Origin: Chryseobacterium sp. SSA4.19
GTDB lineage: Bacteria; Bacteroidota; Bacteroidia; Flavobacteriales; Weeksellaceae
Assembly: GCF_022601875.1 (NCBI RefSeq)
Contig: NZ_JAKVIP010000004.1
Coordinates: forward strand, 1 to 36,237
DNA: 36,237 nt
Reading direction: 5' to 3'
Shown here: one piece after another, positions 24,066 through 31,825 of the stretch
Layout of the letters: the number at the start of each line of letters is the position of its first letter
Numbering within the stretch: position 1 is the stretch's first letter
Translations under genes and position numbers: made by a program
The notes under the pieces: generated by a model
Told to the model about the DNA's origin: nothing
Database searches by the model: none
Seen by the model: the letters and a program-made list of their open reading frames with translations, nothing else

Positions 24066-24461
24066 TTATTCTTTAACGGTGGCAATGGCAATATTAAATT
24101 TGTGTTTTTCAGCAATTTCCATGGCAAAAACCACATCTTTATGCATGGTATTTTCATCTGCCCGTATGGTAAAAGCCTTACTTGTCTGGCTGGCTAATTT
24201 ATTCACGATGATCTGTTCAAGATCTGTTCTGTTCACAGGATTATCATCTACAAAATAAGATCCGTCAGGTTTTATGCTTACCGTTAATGGGTTTGGAATA
24301 TTATCATCAATAGCACCTGTTTTAGGCAGCTTTACATCGATGGCACTCTGGTTAGCCGCAGAAGAAGTGATCATAAAAAAGATCAGCATCAGCAGGATGA
24401 CGTCTGTCATGGCAGCTAGACTGAATTCCGGGCGTGCTTTATTTTTTCTCTGAATTTTCAT
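24066..24461 (-). CDS. exbD: ExbD/TolR biopolymer transport protein
   Basis: A 131-residue protein with one N-terminal membrane helix (about 20-38) and a periplasmic C-terminal domain. The membrane Asp20, in the phrase AAMTDVILLMLIFFMITSS, corresponds to the essential Asp25 of E. coli ExbD, which carries protons. The short lysine-rich start (KIQRKNKARPEFS) faces the cytoplasm. It is 53 bases after exbB and 33 bases before the tonB-like gene, so the three form one operon. ExbD and TolR cannot be separated cleanly here; I favour ExbD because of the tonB-like neighbour. Confidence 0.9.
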   Translation of the reverse strand: MKIQRKNKARPEFSLAAMTDVILLMLIFFMITSSAANQSAIDVKLPKTGAIDDNIPNPLTVSIKPDGSYFVDDNPVNRTDLEQIIVNKLASQTSKAFTIRADENTMHKDVVFAMEIAEKHKFNIAIATVKE

Positions 24462-24514
24462 CCGTTTGTTTGTATTATTTTAATGGCAGAACCTTCCAGT
24501 TGGTTATCGAAAAT

Positions 24515-25222
24515 TTATAACGGTTTGTTGATAAGATCCAGGAATTCTCCGGACATATTCTGCGCTTTCAGTACAAATTTATCAATCCTTGTTAAAAGGA
24601 TATTGTAAAAAAAGTTAGCAGGAATAGCAACAGCAAGTCCGACTGCCGTCTGTCCCAGTGCAGTATAAATTCCTTCTGAAAGTGTTTTTGGGGAAAAAGC
24701 CCCTTCCATATTCGAAAGGTCAAAGAAAGCAATGATCATCCCGATTACTGTTCCCAACAATCCGAGCATTGGCGCAATACTGGGTACCACCGCTAAAAGA
24801 TTCAGGTTCTTCTCCATATTTGCGACCTCCACCTGTGCCTGCGATTCCATGGCGCTGACAATATCAGACACCGGACGGCCCAGTCTTGAAATGCCTTTCT
24901 CCAGAATCCTTCCTTCCGGCGAATTCTGTCTTTTGCAATAATCTGCAGCAGACTCGATCTTTCCTTCTTTGATAAAATCCTCAATATTATTCATGAAATC
25001 AGCATCCGTCTTTGAGGTTAACCTTTTAATAAAGAAAAACCGCTCAAAGAAAAGATAGACGGAAAATATGCCCAGTAACAATACCGTAACCATTACTATT
25101 TTGGCAAATATTCCTCCGTGAAACATAATTTCCCAGAATGAAAATACTTTCTTGGGTGCCTCTGCCACTGCAGAGGTGGTAACCTGTGCGAATAAAATCT
25201 GAGTAAGTTCCGTTAACAGCAT
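24515..25222 (-). CDS. exbB: ExbB/TolQ/MotA proton channel protein
   Basis: A 235-residue MotA/TolQ/ExbB channel subunit. Three helices are expected near 37-60, 132-152 and 172-196 with the family phrases LLAVVPSIAPMLGLLGTVIGMIIAFF and ALGQTAVGLAVAIPANFFYN. The N-terminus (about 1-35) is an extra hydrophobic segment plus a short alanine-rich part, as in many Bacteroidetes ExbB. With ExbD it forms the proton-driven motor that energises the TonB-like protein. It is the first gene of the operon. A TACATTTG box is 29-36 bases upstream and a large inverted repeat lies at 25332-25364. Confidence 0.92.
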   Translation of the reverse strand: MLLTELTQILFAQVTTSAVAEAPKKVFSFWEIMFHGGIFAKIVMVTVLLLGIFSVYLFFERFFFIKRLTSKTDADFMNNIEDFIKEGKIESAADYCKRQNSPEGRILEKGISRLGRPVSDIVSAMESQAQVEVANMEKNLNLLAVVPSIAPMLGLLGTVIGMIIAFFDLSNMEGAFSPKTLSEGIYTALGQTAVGLAVAIPANFFYNILLTRIDKFVLKAQNMSGEFLDLINKPL

Positions 25223-25250
25223 TAATCTATTTTTATAAAAGTTGTAACGA

Positions 25251-25258
25251 CAAATGTA
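25251..25258 (-). promoter_or_regulatory. -7 box TACATTTG of the exbB operon
   Basis: On the minus strand it reads TACATTTG, a perfect TAnnTTTG, 29 bases before the exbB ATG. A -33 TTTG is not clear. Confidence 0.5.
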
Positions 25259-25331
25259 ATGGAATATTATGAAATGTTATCTTAAAAATTGCTTAAAAAA
25301 CATCTCAAAACCTGTTATTTTCAAAATAGTA

Positions 25332-25364
25332 AATTTCTTTTCAAAAAAAATTTGAAAAGAAATT
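25332..25364. promoter_or_regulatory. Perfect 14-base inverted repeat upstream of exbB
   Basis: AATTTCTTTTCAAA (25332-25345) is the exact reverse complement of 25351-25364, with a five-A spacer. It is about 75 bases upstream of the exbB -7 box and about 30 bases past the end of the gene at 25396. It might be a weak terminator of that gene or a binding site; it has no good T tail. Confidence 0.45.
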
Positions 25365-25395
25365 ATGTTCGGTAAGATATTGGGTAAAAGACTTT

Positions 25396-25857
25396 TTAGT
25401 CTTCGTCTACCACAATATCATCCTGCTTAAATTCACATTTAAGTCTGAAGGGAATAGGTGTACCGGATCCTGTATAAAAATCATCAATAGTCCCTTTCCA
25501 GATTACCTGCAGTACATCATCCTCATTCTTTTCAAACTGAAGCTCATTGTCATAGATAAAAGCATCTTCATCGTCAAAAAGGTCCACTTCTGTAAAGGTA
25601 TCCTCTTCGGAATCATTAATGACAATTGTTTTTCCTTCTATTTCTCCTGACTCCAGAGGAAAATCAAAAACTTCAAGTGAGAGTTGCGGAAAGTTATACT
25701 GCAAAGAATCATCATCTACATGATCCAGACTGTCATCCGTAAGTATTTCAACCTCTAATAAATGCTGCTGGTTGCTGTAAATCGCCTTACAATAAGTGTT
25801 TCTGATATTGTACTTTAGCGTTTCGTCCGGATGGTAAATTTTTAAAATCCCTTTCAT
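25396..25857 (-). CDS. Acidic hypothetical protein
   Basis: A 153-residue acidic protein (many Asp and Glu, with clusters such as DSEEDTFTEVDLFDDEDAF near residues 80-105). Strand-like segments (MKGILKIYHPDETLKYNI, KTIVINDSEEDTFTEVDLF, VIWKGTIDDFYTG, PFRLKCEFKQ) suggest a beta-rich fold with no signal peptide, hence cytosolic. No family is recognised. It is transcribed alone; a TATCTTTG box lies 49 bases upstream. The stop codon lies in a small AAGACT/AGTCTT hairpin. Confidence 0.7.
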   Translation of the reverse strand: MKGILKIYHPDETLKYNIRNTYCKAIYSNQQHLLEVEILTDDSLDHVDDDSLQYNFPQLSLEVFDFPLESGEIEGKTIVINDSEEDTFTEVDLFDDEDAFIYDNELQFEKNEDDVLQVIWKGTIDDFYTGSGTPIPFRLKCEFKQDDIVVDED

Positions 25858-25905
25858 TATTTCTTAAAAAAGAACTGTAATACTATGATTGTTAAACGTT
25901 TTCAA

Positions 25906-25913
25906 CAAAGATA
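25906..25913 (-). promoter_or_regulatory. -7 box TATCTTTG of the acidic protein gene
   Basis: On the minus strand the bases read TATCTTTG, a perfect match, 49 bases before the start codon. Divergent from the promoter of the gene at 26109. Confidence 0.5.
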
Positions 25914-26079
25914 AACAATAGATTGAATGTGAAAATTATTTTTTAAAATTATTTTTAAAAATCCTTCATTTGGTCTATAAACTACAGTTATTGAGAAAAT
26001 TAATTTGTTACGATCAATCCCTAATAAGATAAAATGGCTGCTGCCATTCATATTTTTTAACTTGTATTCTTATAATATT

Positions 26080-26087
26080 TACATTTG
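26080..26087 (+). promoter_or_regulatory. -7 box TACATTTG of the DUF885 gene
   Basis: A perfect TAnnTTTG 21 bases before the start at 26109. A TTG at 26062-26064 is only 15 bases away, shorter than usual. Confidence 0.5.
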
Positions 26088-26108
26088 CTTCAAAAATAAT
26101 TCTGAAAA

Positions 26109-27905
26109 ATGAAAAATATTATATTGAAAGGCATTTTAGGATTAAGTGTGATGATGGGTCTTAATTCCTGTAAAAAATATGACTCCCCTTTAACAAAAGT
26201 CACTCCTTCCAATCTGGATTCGATTGCTTCCAATTACTATGAACAGTATTTAAAACTATATCCTTTAGAAGCTACTTCACAGGGTGACCTGAGGTATAAC
26301 GATCAGCTGCCGATTACGATTGATAAAGATTTTATTTCAGGAGAAGTCGCTTTTTATCATTCGGTACAGAAACAGCTTGAAAATGTTGATTATAAAAGCC
26401 TTTCTGATGAGAATAAAGTGGTTTATGATGTCTTGGATTATACATTAAAAGATAAAATTGAAGCGTATGCCTATCATCCTGAGTATATTCCGTTTACACA
26501 GTTTGGCGGACTTCCGCTGACCTTCCCTTTATACGGAAGCGGACAGGGAAGCCAGCCTTTCAAAACGGAAAAAGATTATAATGACTGGCTGAAGAGAATG
26601 GAAAAGTTCCCCGACTGGATGAATGCGGCAACCGAAAATTTCCGTGAAGGAATCAGCAATAAAATAGTGCTTCCAAAAAAGCTGGTTATTAAAATGATTC
26701 CTCAGATGAGAGCGGAAGAAATAACATCTGCTGACCCGGGGAAAAACATTTTTTACGGGCCTGTTAAAAACTTCCCGAAGGATTTTACCAAAGAGCAGAA
26801 AAAAAGACTTTCAGCATCTTATAAAGAAATTATTACTAAAAAAATCATTCCCTCATATACAAAAATGGGAGATTTCCTGGAAAAAGAATATCTGCCGAAA
26901 GCCCGGGATACGGATGGTTATAACAGCCTACCTAACGGAAAGGAAATTTACCGGTATTATGTAAAAAGCTGGACTACGACCAATCAGTCTCCGGAAGAAA
27001 TCAATAAGACAGGACAGCAGCAGGTAGCTATGCTCCGTGCAGAAATGGAAAAAGTAAAGCAGCAGGTAGGCTTTAGCGGAACCCTGGAAGAATTCATCAG
27101 CTTTGTAAAAACAGATCCGAAAGCAATGCCTTACACTACATCCAAAGAAGTATTGGGTGCTTTTAACGGAATTTTAGCGAAGATAACCCCAAAGCTGAAA
27201 ACGATGTTCTCCGTTACTCCGAAAACAAAATTTGAAATCCGTCAAACCGAAAAATTCAGGGAGGCCAGTGCCAGTGCAGAATATATTCAGGGAACTCCTG
27301 ACGGGAAAAGACCCGGGATCTTTTACGTTCCGCTTCCCGACCCTTCAAAATTTAATATCACTTCAGGAATGGAATCTCTTTTCTTACATGAAGCTATTCC
27401 GGGACATCATTATCAGGTCTCTCTTCAGCAGGAAAATACACGGCTACCGAAATTCATGAGATTCGGCTGGTTCGGTGCCTACGGTGAAGGCTGGGCGCAT
27501 TATTGTGAAACATTAGGCCCTGAATTCGGATTATATACCGATCCTTATCAGAAAATGGGATACTTGAGTGACCAGATGCTGAGAGCAGTAAGGTTGGTAA
27601 TAGATACAGGATTACATACCGGGACCATGAAAAGAGAAGAGGCTATTAAGTATTTTCTTAGCAACATCTCTTATGATGAAGCCGGAGCAACCGCTGAGGT
27701 AGAACGGTATATGGCAATGCCTGGCCAGGCTTTGGGCTATAAAATAGGTTCCCTTAGAATCCGCGAGCTGAGAGAAAAATATCAGAAAGAATTAGGAAAG
27801 AACTTCAGCCTGGCTAAGTTTCATGATGAAGTACTCAGCCTGGGCTGTCTTCCTCTGGATGTTCTGAGCAGGAAAATGGAGCTTTGGGCAAAAAAACAAA
27901 AATGA
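26109..27905 (+). CDS. DUF885 family lipoprotein
   Basis: A 598-residue lipoprotein with a signal peptide ending in the lipobox GLNSC (lipidated Cys21). It is a DUF885 protein, a zincin-like metallopeptidase-related family. The likely metal motif is HEAIPGHH at residues 427-434 (His427, Glu428, His433 or His434), followed by GWAHYCETLGPEFGLYTDPYQKMG and SYDEAGATAEVERYMAMPGQALGYKIG, both conserved. Relatives are uncharacterised exported peptidase-like proteins. It is probably anchored to the outer or inner membrane facing the periplasm. The next gene is 20 bases downstream. Activity is inferred from the motif. Confidence 0.9.
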   Translation: MKNIILKGILGLSVMMGLNSCKKYDSPLTKVTPSNLDSIASNYYEQYLKLYPLEATSQGDLRYNDQLPITIDKDFISGEVAFYHSVQKQLENVDYKSLSDENKVVYDVLDYTLKDKIEAYAYHPEYIPFTQFGGLPLTFPLYGSGQGSQPFKTEKDYNDWLKRMEKFPDWMNAATENFREGISNKIVLPKKLVIKMIPQMRAEEITSADPGKNIFYGPVKNFPKDFTKEQKKRLSASYKEIITKKIIPSYTKMGDFLEKEYLPKARDTDGYNSLPNGKEIYRYYVKSWTTTNQSPEEINKTGQQQVAMLRAEMEKVKQQVGFSGTLEEFISFVKTDPKAMPYTTSKEVLGAFNGILAKITPKLKTMFSVTPKTKFEIRQTEKFREASASAEYIQGTPDGKRPGIFYVPLPDPSKFNITSGMESLFLHEAIPGHHYQVSLQQENTRLPKFMRFGWFGAYGEGWAHYCETLGPEFGLYTDPYQKMGYLSDQMLRAVRLVIDTGLHTGTMKREEAIKYFLSNISYDEAGATAEVERYMAMPGQALGYKIGSLRIRELREKYQKELGKNFSLAKFHDEVLSLGCLPLDVLSRKMELWAKKQK

Positions 27906-27925
27906 TCACTCTAAATAAATAAAGA

Positions 27926-28314
27926 ATGTTTACTATAGAACAAATTGAAAATGCCCACAGTAAAGTAAAATCAGCTGCCGATTTTCCCAATTATATACAG
28001 GAAATCAAGAAGTTTGGAGTCACGTCATTTGAAACATGGGTGAAAGACAGTCATACAGAATATTTTGGTAAAGAAGGTTCTAATACCGTTTCAAAAGCCC
28101 AGTATGAAGATTTAATGATTGGTGAAAATTCTGATGAAGAAGTATTTGTCGAATATCTTAAGCGCATCAAAAAGGTAAAACAGACTATATAACATTCTGC
28201 CGGCATTGTGCAGAGACAGGAATCGAAAAATGGCGTGTCGATATTAATGCCCATACCTGCACTTATTTTGATAAAAAAGGAAATGAAATTTTAAAAGAAG
28301 ATATTCCTCATTGA
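27926..28314 (+). pseudogene. DUF1398 gene broken by a -1 frameshift
   Basis: The reading frame opens at 27926 with the N-terminal two-thirds of a DUF1398 protein (E. coli YbcV-like): VKSAADFPNYIQEIKKFGV and DSHTEYFG, then stops at 28190-28192 after 88 residues. The next frame continues the family sequence without a gap: AHQKGKTDYITFCRHCAETG, then WRVDINAHTCTYFD up to a stop at 28312-28314. Restoring one A after 28160 (codon AAG to AAA) gives about 129 residues, the normal length. So a single base is missing, by mutation or sequencing/assembly error. A C AAA AAG heptamer 8 bases later could also allow slippage, but it is weak. The protein function is unknown. Confidence 0.85.
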
Positions 28315-28368
28315 AATTGATTCACAGATAATTTTATGATTTCCGTTTTACTTTTATTTTTTTAAGCT

Positions 28369-28917
28369 ATGATAAAAGCTTTGTATGTAATGTCCGCCCT
28401 TCTCGCATGGATAGTATTATCCTGTAAGAAAGAGAAAAACAGGGAAGGGAACTTTGGAAAATTTTTAATAGATAAAGGCCTGGCACAAAATGATACGATT
28501 AAACTTTTATCAAAATTTCCTGAATTAAAATTGTTTCCGGGCGAAAAGCCGGTAAGTAAAACACGATCTGCTTATGTAATCCAAAATCTGGGTATCCATG
28601 CTATGGATAATTATAAATGTAATGCCGTTATAAAAAATGACACTTTGCAAATATGGATCAATAACAGCAACAGCTATTTTGGAAATGGAGTTCTGATAAA
28701 CATTGTTGATGGCCATTTTGTAATAAAAGATATTGATCCCAAAACACTCCATTCTGAAATTAAATTTATCAAAACAAAACCTCTCCATCAAAAATTAGTT
28801 TTAAATAAAGCTGATTTTCTAGCGAACGACAGTATTTATGGATTTATAGATTATAAAACCAAAGTCGATTCTTTTACAAAAGATTTCAGAGGATATTTTA
28901 AAACCGTAATACAATGA
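28369..28917 (+). CDS. Lipoprotein of unknown function
   Basis: A 182-residue lipoprotein. The signal peptide ends in LSC with the likely lipidated Cys19 followed by two lysines. The mature part has strand-like segments such as YKCNAVIKNDTLQIWINNSNSYFG and an ending SFTKDFRGYFKTVIQ. It is beta-rich in appearance, with no recognised domain. The stop codon of this gene overlaps the start of the DinB-type gene by four bases (ATGA), so translation is coupled. The start is chosen at the ATG that gives the lipobox. Confidence 0.75.
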   Translation: MIKALYVMSALLAWIVLSCKKEKNREGNFGKFLIDKGLAQNDTIKLLSKFPELKLFPGEKPVSKTRSAYVIQNLGIHAMDNYKCNAVIKNDTLQIWINNSNSYFGNGVLINIVDGHFVIKDIDPKTLHSEIKFIKTKPLHQKLVLNKADFLANDSIYGFIDYKTKVDSFTKDFRGYFKTVIQ

Positions 28918-29363
28918 TAACAGAAAGCCTAAAATTTTTATACGCAAGGGATTTAAATAAGTTAAAGACAGAAATAGAAACATACCAAAATGAAAAAAAA
29001 CTTTGGAAAATCAATAAAAACATTTCCAATTCTGCGGGAAATTTATGTCTTCATTTAATAGGCAACTTAAATACCTATATCGGAGCTCAGCTTGGACATT
29101 CAGGATACATCAGACAGAGGGATTTAGAGTTTTCATTAAAAGATATTCCCCGGACTGAACTTATCGAACAGGTAGAAAAAACAATTAATATGGTCAATTT
29201 TACGCTTGAAAAATTATCTGCCGAAGATCTGGAGAAAGAATATCCTGCCGAACCTTTAGGATACCCAATGACTATAGAGTATTTTCTTATTCATTTGTTC
29301 GGACATTTGAATTATCATGTAGGACAGATCAATTATCACAGAAGATTGCTGGATCTGGAGTAA
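28914..29363 (+). CDS. DinB family protein
   Basis: A 149-residue four-helix-bundle protein of the DinB/DUF1572 type. Two histidine-containing helices, LCLHLIGNLNTYIG (near 48) and YFLIHLFGHLNYHVGQINYHRR (near 121), supply the typical metal-binding histidines. Relatives include DinB-like metal-dependent enzymes and bacillithiol transferases. The lipoprotein gene overlaps it by four bases. There is no signal peptide, so it is cytosolic although its partner is exported. The substrate is unknown. Confidence 0.83.
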   Translation: MITESLKFLYARDLNKLKTEIETYQNEKKLWKINKNISNSAGNLCLHLIGNLNTYIGAQLGHSGYIRQRDLEFSLKDIPRTELIEQVEKTINMVNFTLEKLSAEDLEKEYPAEPLGYPMTIEYFLIHLFGHLNYHVGQINYHRRLLDLE

Positions 29364-29440
29364 TCTTCAAAACTACAAATACCCTAAATTTTCGAATTTT
29401 GTATACAAAGGAACGAGAATTTTATCGGTTAATCAACTTT

Positions 29441-30061
29441 CTATTTCTCAAAAAGCATTTTCGTAATAAAATCCTTTTCACCTTTTCCTCTTGCAGGAGA
29501 ATATTCCCTTCCGTAATAAATAATCTGAAGGTGCAGCTTATTCCAGACTCTTTCAGGCCAGATGGATTTTGCGTCCTTTTCTGTCTCTATTACATTTTTT
29601 CCCGACGTCAGTTTCCATTGTGTCATTAGCCGATGGATATGCGTATCAACCGGAAAAGCAGGGAATCCAAAGCCCTGGCTCATCACCACAGAAGCTGTTT
29701 TATGTCCTACTCCGGGTAATGCTTCCAGTTCTTCATATGTCTGAGGAACTATCCCCTGATGCCTTTCCAGAAGAAGCTCTGCCATTCTTTTCAAATTTCT
29801 GGCTTTGGTATTGGATAATCCGATTTCTTTAATCAACTCTTTGATTTCGTCTGCTTCCAATGCAGCCATTTTCTCAGGTGTTCCGGCAATTTTAAAGAGT
29901 TCCGGAGTTACCTGATTCACTTTTTTATCGGTTGTCTGGGCAGAAAGTGCTACGGCAACCATCAAAGTATAAGGATCAGTATGATCCAGCGGAATAGGAA
30001 CTTCTGGATACAATTTTTCCAATTCCTGCTGAATGAGCTCGGCTCTTTGCTTTTTTGTCAT
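29441..30061 (-). CDS. nth: Endonuclease III without iron-sulfur cysteines
   Basis: A 206-residue DNA glycosylase/AP lyase that excises oxidised pyrimidines. The helix-hairpin-helix LPGVGHKTASVVMSQ holds the catalytic Lys121, and PAFPVDTHIHRL holds the catalytic Asp139. The C-terminus normally carries a four-cysteine [4Fe-4S] loop; here it reads YYGREYSPARGKGEKDF and the whole protein has no cysteine. I set the start at ATG 30061 because the in-frame TTG at 30082 overlaps the -7 box. It is monocistronic and divergent from bcp. The family call is firm. Confidence 0.92.
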   Translation of the reverse strand: MTKKQRAELIQQELEKLYPEVPIPLDHTDPYTLMVAVALSAQTTDKKVNQVTPELFKIAGTPEKMAALEADEIKELIKEIGLSNTKARNLKRMAELLLERHQGIVPQTYEELEALPGVGHKTASVVMSQGFGFPAFPVDTHIHRLMTQWKLTSGKNVIETEKDAKSIWPERVWNKLHLQIIYYGREYSPARGKGEKDFITKMLFEK

Positions 30062-30069
30062 ATAACCGT

Positions 30070-30087
30070 TAATTTTGAACAAAATTA
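30070..30087. promoter_or_regulatory. Interleaved divergent promoters of nth and bcp
   Basis: The 18 bases read TAATTTTGAACAAAATTA: a -7 box TAATTTTG on the plus strand (30070-30077, for bcp, with TTTG at 30046-30049, 20 bases away) and the same box on the minus strand (30087-30080, for nth). They form an inverted repeat with a two-base spacer, and each start site falls in the other box. Confidence 0.6.
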
Positions 30088-30094
30088 AATTATT

Positions 30095-30547
30095 ATGCTG
30101 AAAGTCGGAGATAAATTACCAAGATTTGAAGGAATAAATCAGAACGGAGAAACTGTACAGTCTGAAAATCTGATAGGCAAAAAATTAGTTATTTTCTTTT
30201 ATCCTCAAGCCAATACGCCTACCTGTACGGTAGAAGCGTGCAACCTTAGCGATAATTATTCAAAATTGGAAAAAGAAGGATTCCAATTATTGGGTATTAG
30301 CGGAGATTCTGTAAAAAAGCAGAAAAACTTTCACGATAAATTTGCTTTTCCTTATGATTTAATTGCTGACGAAAGCCATGAAATTATTGAAAATTTCGGA
30401 GTTTGGCAGGAAAAAAAGACTTTTGGAAAAACATACATGGGGATTGTAAGAACCACTTTTATTTTTGATGCAGAAGGAATCTGTACCAGAGTGATTGAAA
30501 AGGTAACTTCAAAAACAGCAGCCGAACAGATTTTAGAAGATAAATAA
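30095..30547 (+). CDS. bcp: Thiol peroxidase Bcp (peroxiredoxin)
   Basis: A 150-residue peroxiredoxin of the BCP/PrxQ type that reduces hydrogen and organic peroxides with thioredoxin. The peroxidatic Cys44 in FYPQANTPTCTVEACN and the resolving Cys49, five residues later, are both present, so it is the atypical two-cysteine form. The thioredoxin fold strands (KKLVIFFYP, QLLGISGDSVKKQ, RTTFIFDAEG) fit, and the length is usual. It is monocistronic with a terminator downstream. It shares its promoter region with nth, which repairs oxidised bases, so the two may be adjusted together during oxidative stress (inference). Confidence 0.94.
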   Translation: MLKVGDKLPRFEGINQNGETVQSENLIGKKLVIFFYPQANTPTCTVEACNLSDNYSKLEKEGFQLLGISGDSVKKQKNFHDKFAFPYDLIADESHEIIENFGVWQEKKTFGKTYMGIVRTTFIFDAEGICTRVIEKVTSKTAAEQILEDK

Positions 30548-30552
30548 TATGA

Positions 30553-30603
30553 TCTTCACTTTACATGGTCATTGTTAAACTAAAATGTGAAGTGAAGACT
30601 TTT
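30553..30603 (+). terminator. Hairpin after bcp
   Basis: A 14-pair stem (30553-30566 with 30585-30598, one G-T pair, core TCTTCACTT) with an 18-base loop and CTTTTG after it. Its T tail is short, so termination strength is uncertain. Confidence 0.6.
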
Positions 30604-30617
30604 GAAAACAGCCTCAT

Positions 30618-31160
30618 CTATTCCGTTTCGTAATACATGAGTTCTTCAGGGTCTTCGGGAATCATTACATATTTCTGAAACTTCAATCCTAGTTTCTCAA
30701 TGAGCTTCTGGGAAGAAAAATTATCTTTTGTGGTAATCGCTGAAATTTTTTGTAATCCGAAATCTTCCATCCCGATGGACTTTACTTTTAATGCTGCTTC
30801 GTACGCATACCCTTTTCCTTCAAATTCATCAAGAAGAGAAAAACCGATATCAACAATATCCAGTCCTTCCCTTTCAAAAATTCCTATTCCGCCGATTTTA
30901 ACATTCCCTTCTTTTGTGATGATCAGGTAGTTTCCGAAGCCCAGTTTTTCAAACTGCGGAAGAAATCTGGATTTAATATAGTTTTCCGCATCGGCAACCG
31001 TTTTTAATTGGCGGTCACCAATATATTTAATGAATTTAGGTCTGTTATAGAGATCACGAATAAACGCTCCATCTTCCAGTGACATAGGACGGATAATTAA
31101 TCTTTCTGTTTCATACGACTTATCTGCGTTTTGTGGATCTGGCTGGTTTTTTAGGCTCAT
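30618..31160 (-). CDS. GNAT family N-acetyltransferase
   Basis: A 180-residue acetyltransferase of the Acetyltransf_3/RimJ-like group. The TERLIIRPMSLEDGAFIRDLY start is typical, and the acetyl-CoA region is DEFEGKGYAYEAALKVK with the Q/R-x-x-G-x-G/A pattern. NFSSQKLIEKLGLKF closes the domain. It transfers an acetyl group to an amine; the substrate, a small molecule or protein N-terminus, is unknown. Start Met at 31160; an upstream Met at 31184 would give 188 residues. In either case the coding region overlaps the end of the upstream gene (31120), so translation is coupled. It is last in the tolC-sprT-manC run. Confidence 0.85.
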   Translation of the reverse strand: MSLKNQPDPQNADKSYETERLIIRPMSLEDGAFIRDLYNRPKFIKYIGDRQLKTVADAENYIKSRFLPQFEKLGFGNYLIITKEGNVKIGGIGIFEREGLDIVDIGFSLLDEFEGKGYAYEAALKVKSIGMEDFGLQKISAITTKDNFSSQKLIEKLGLKFQKYVMIPEDPEELMYYETE

Positions 31161-31794
31161 CTTTAGGTTCCTCTTTCTTTTCAATTTTTAAAAGCCTTGG
31201 ATTATTCGTACACTTTTTATTATAAAGCTCGATATATGATCCGTTATCTTTAACATTAGAAATATTCCCTGTTGATTTACTAATGGTTAAGGTAAAATAT
31301 TTTTTCTGATAAGGACATTCTTTTGAAGTAAGTTTTCCTAAATCCAGATAATAGTTGGATGAATCTTCATAATAATTCCCGGCGACATCTCTAAAATTTT
31401 CATCAATAATATAGCCTTCCGCTGCTACAGATACTGCTGCATCCTGAATATTATCAATCCTGCCTGTAAACTTCTTAAGTTCCTCCAGATTCGTAACATA
31501 TGCGGTTTTTCCGCCCAGAGAATAGACAATATAATAAAATTCATTTTCTTCAGCGATTCCGATGTTAAACCCTGAAGACTGAGACAGGTAATTTTTATCC
31601 GCTGAGGATGATTTTATGACCGTATCTTTCCCTGACACCTGATGAATAAGACTCCAGGAATCTGCTTTACTTTCAGGGATAATATTCTGAAGGACATTAG
31701 CCACATCATAAAACTGCTTTTTTTCTTGTGAATATAAAGATACTCCCCAAAAAATAAATAAGAACACACTGAATTGATAACTGTATCTGATCAT
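31120..31794 (-). CDS. Secreted protein of unknown function
   Basis: A 224-residue protein with a signal peptide at residues 1-22 (hydrophobic core FSVFLFIFWGVSLY). The mature part has mixed strands, including ENEFYYIVYSLGGKTAYVT and a YFTLTISKSTGNISNVKD turn. It ends in a lysine- and proline-rich tail (KKEEPKDEPKKPARSTKRR). No known domain is recognised, and the tail suggests disorder. It overlaps the GNAT gene by about 40 bases and follows manC after a 31-base gap on the same strand. It is probably periplasmic. Confidence 0.72.
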   Translation of the reverse strand: MIRYSYQFSVFLFIFWGVSLYSQEKKQFYDVANVLQNIIPESKADSWSLIHQVSGKDTVIKSSSADKNYLSQSSGFNIGIAEENEFYYIVYSLGGKTAYVTNLEELKKFTGRIDNIQDAAVSVAAEGYIIDENFRDVAGNYYEDSSNYYLDLGKLTSKECPYQKKYFTLTISKSTGNISNVKDNGSYIELYNKKCTNNPRLLKIEKKEEPKDEPKKPARSTKRR

Positions 31795-31825
31795 AATTCA
31801 AGAACGCCGAAAGCATCCAAATATT

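Noticed and set aside
28160..28174. Programmed -1 frameshifting in the DUF1398 gene
   Set aside because: The slippery heptamer C AAA AAG is poor and no clear downstream stem-loop is seen. Restoring one A gives a better match (AHQ like the E. coli SHQ), so a base loss is simpler. I keep slippage only as an alternative.
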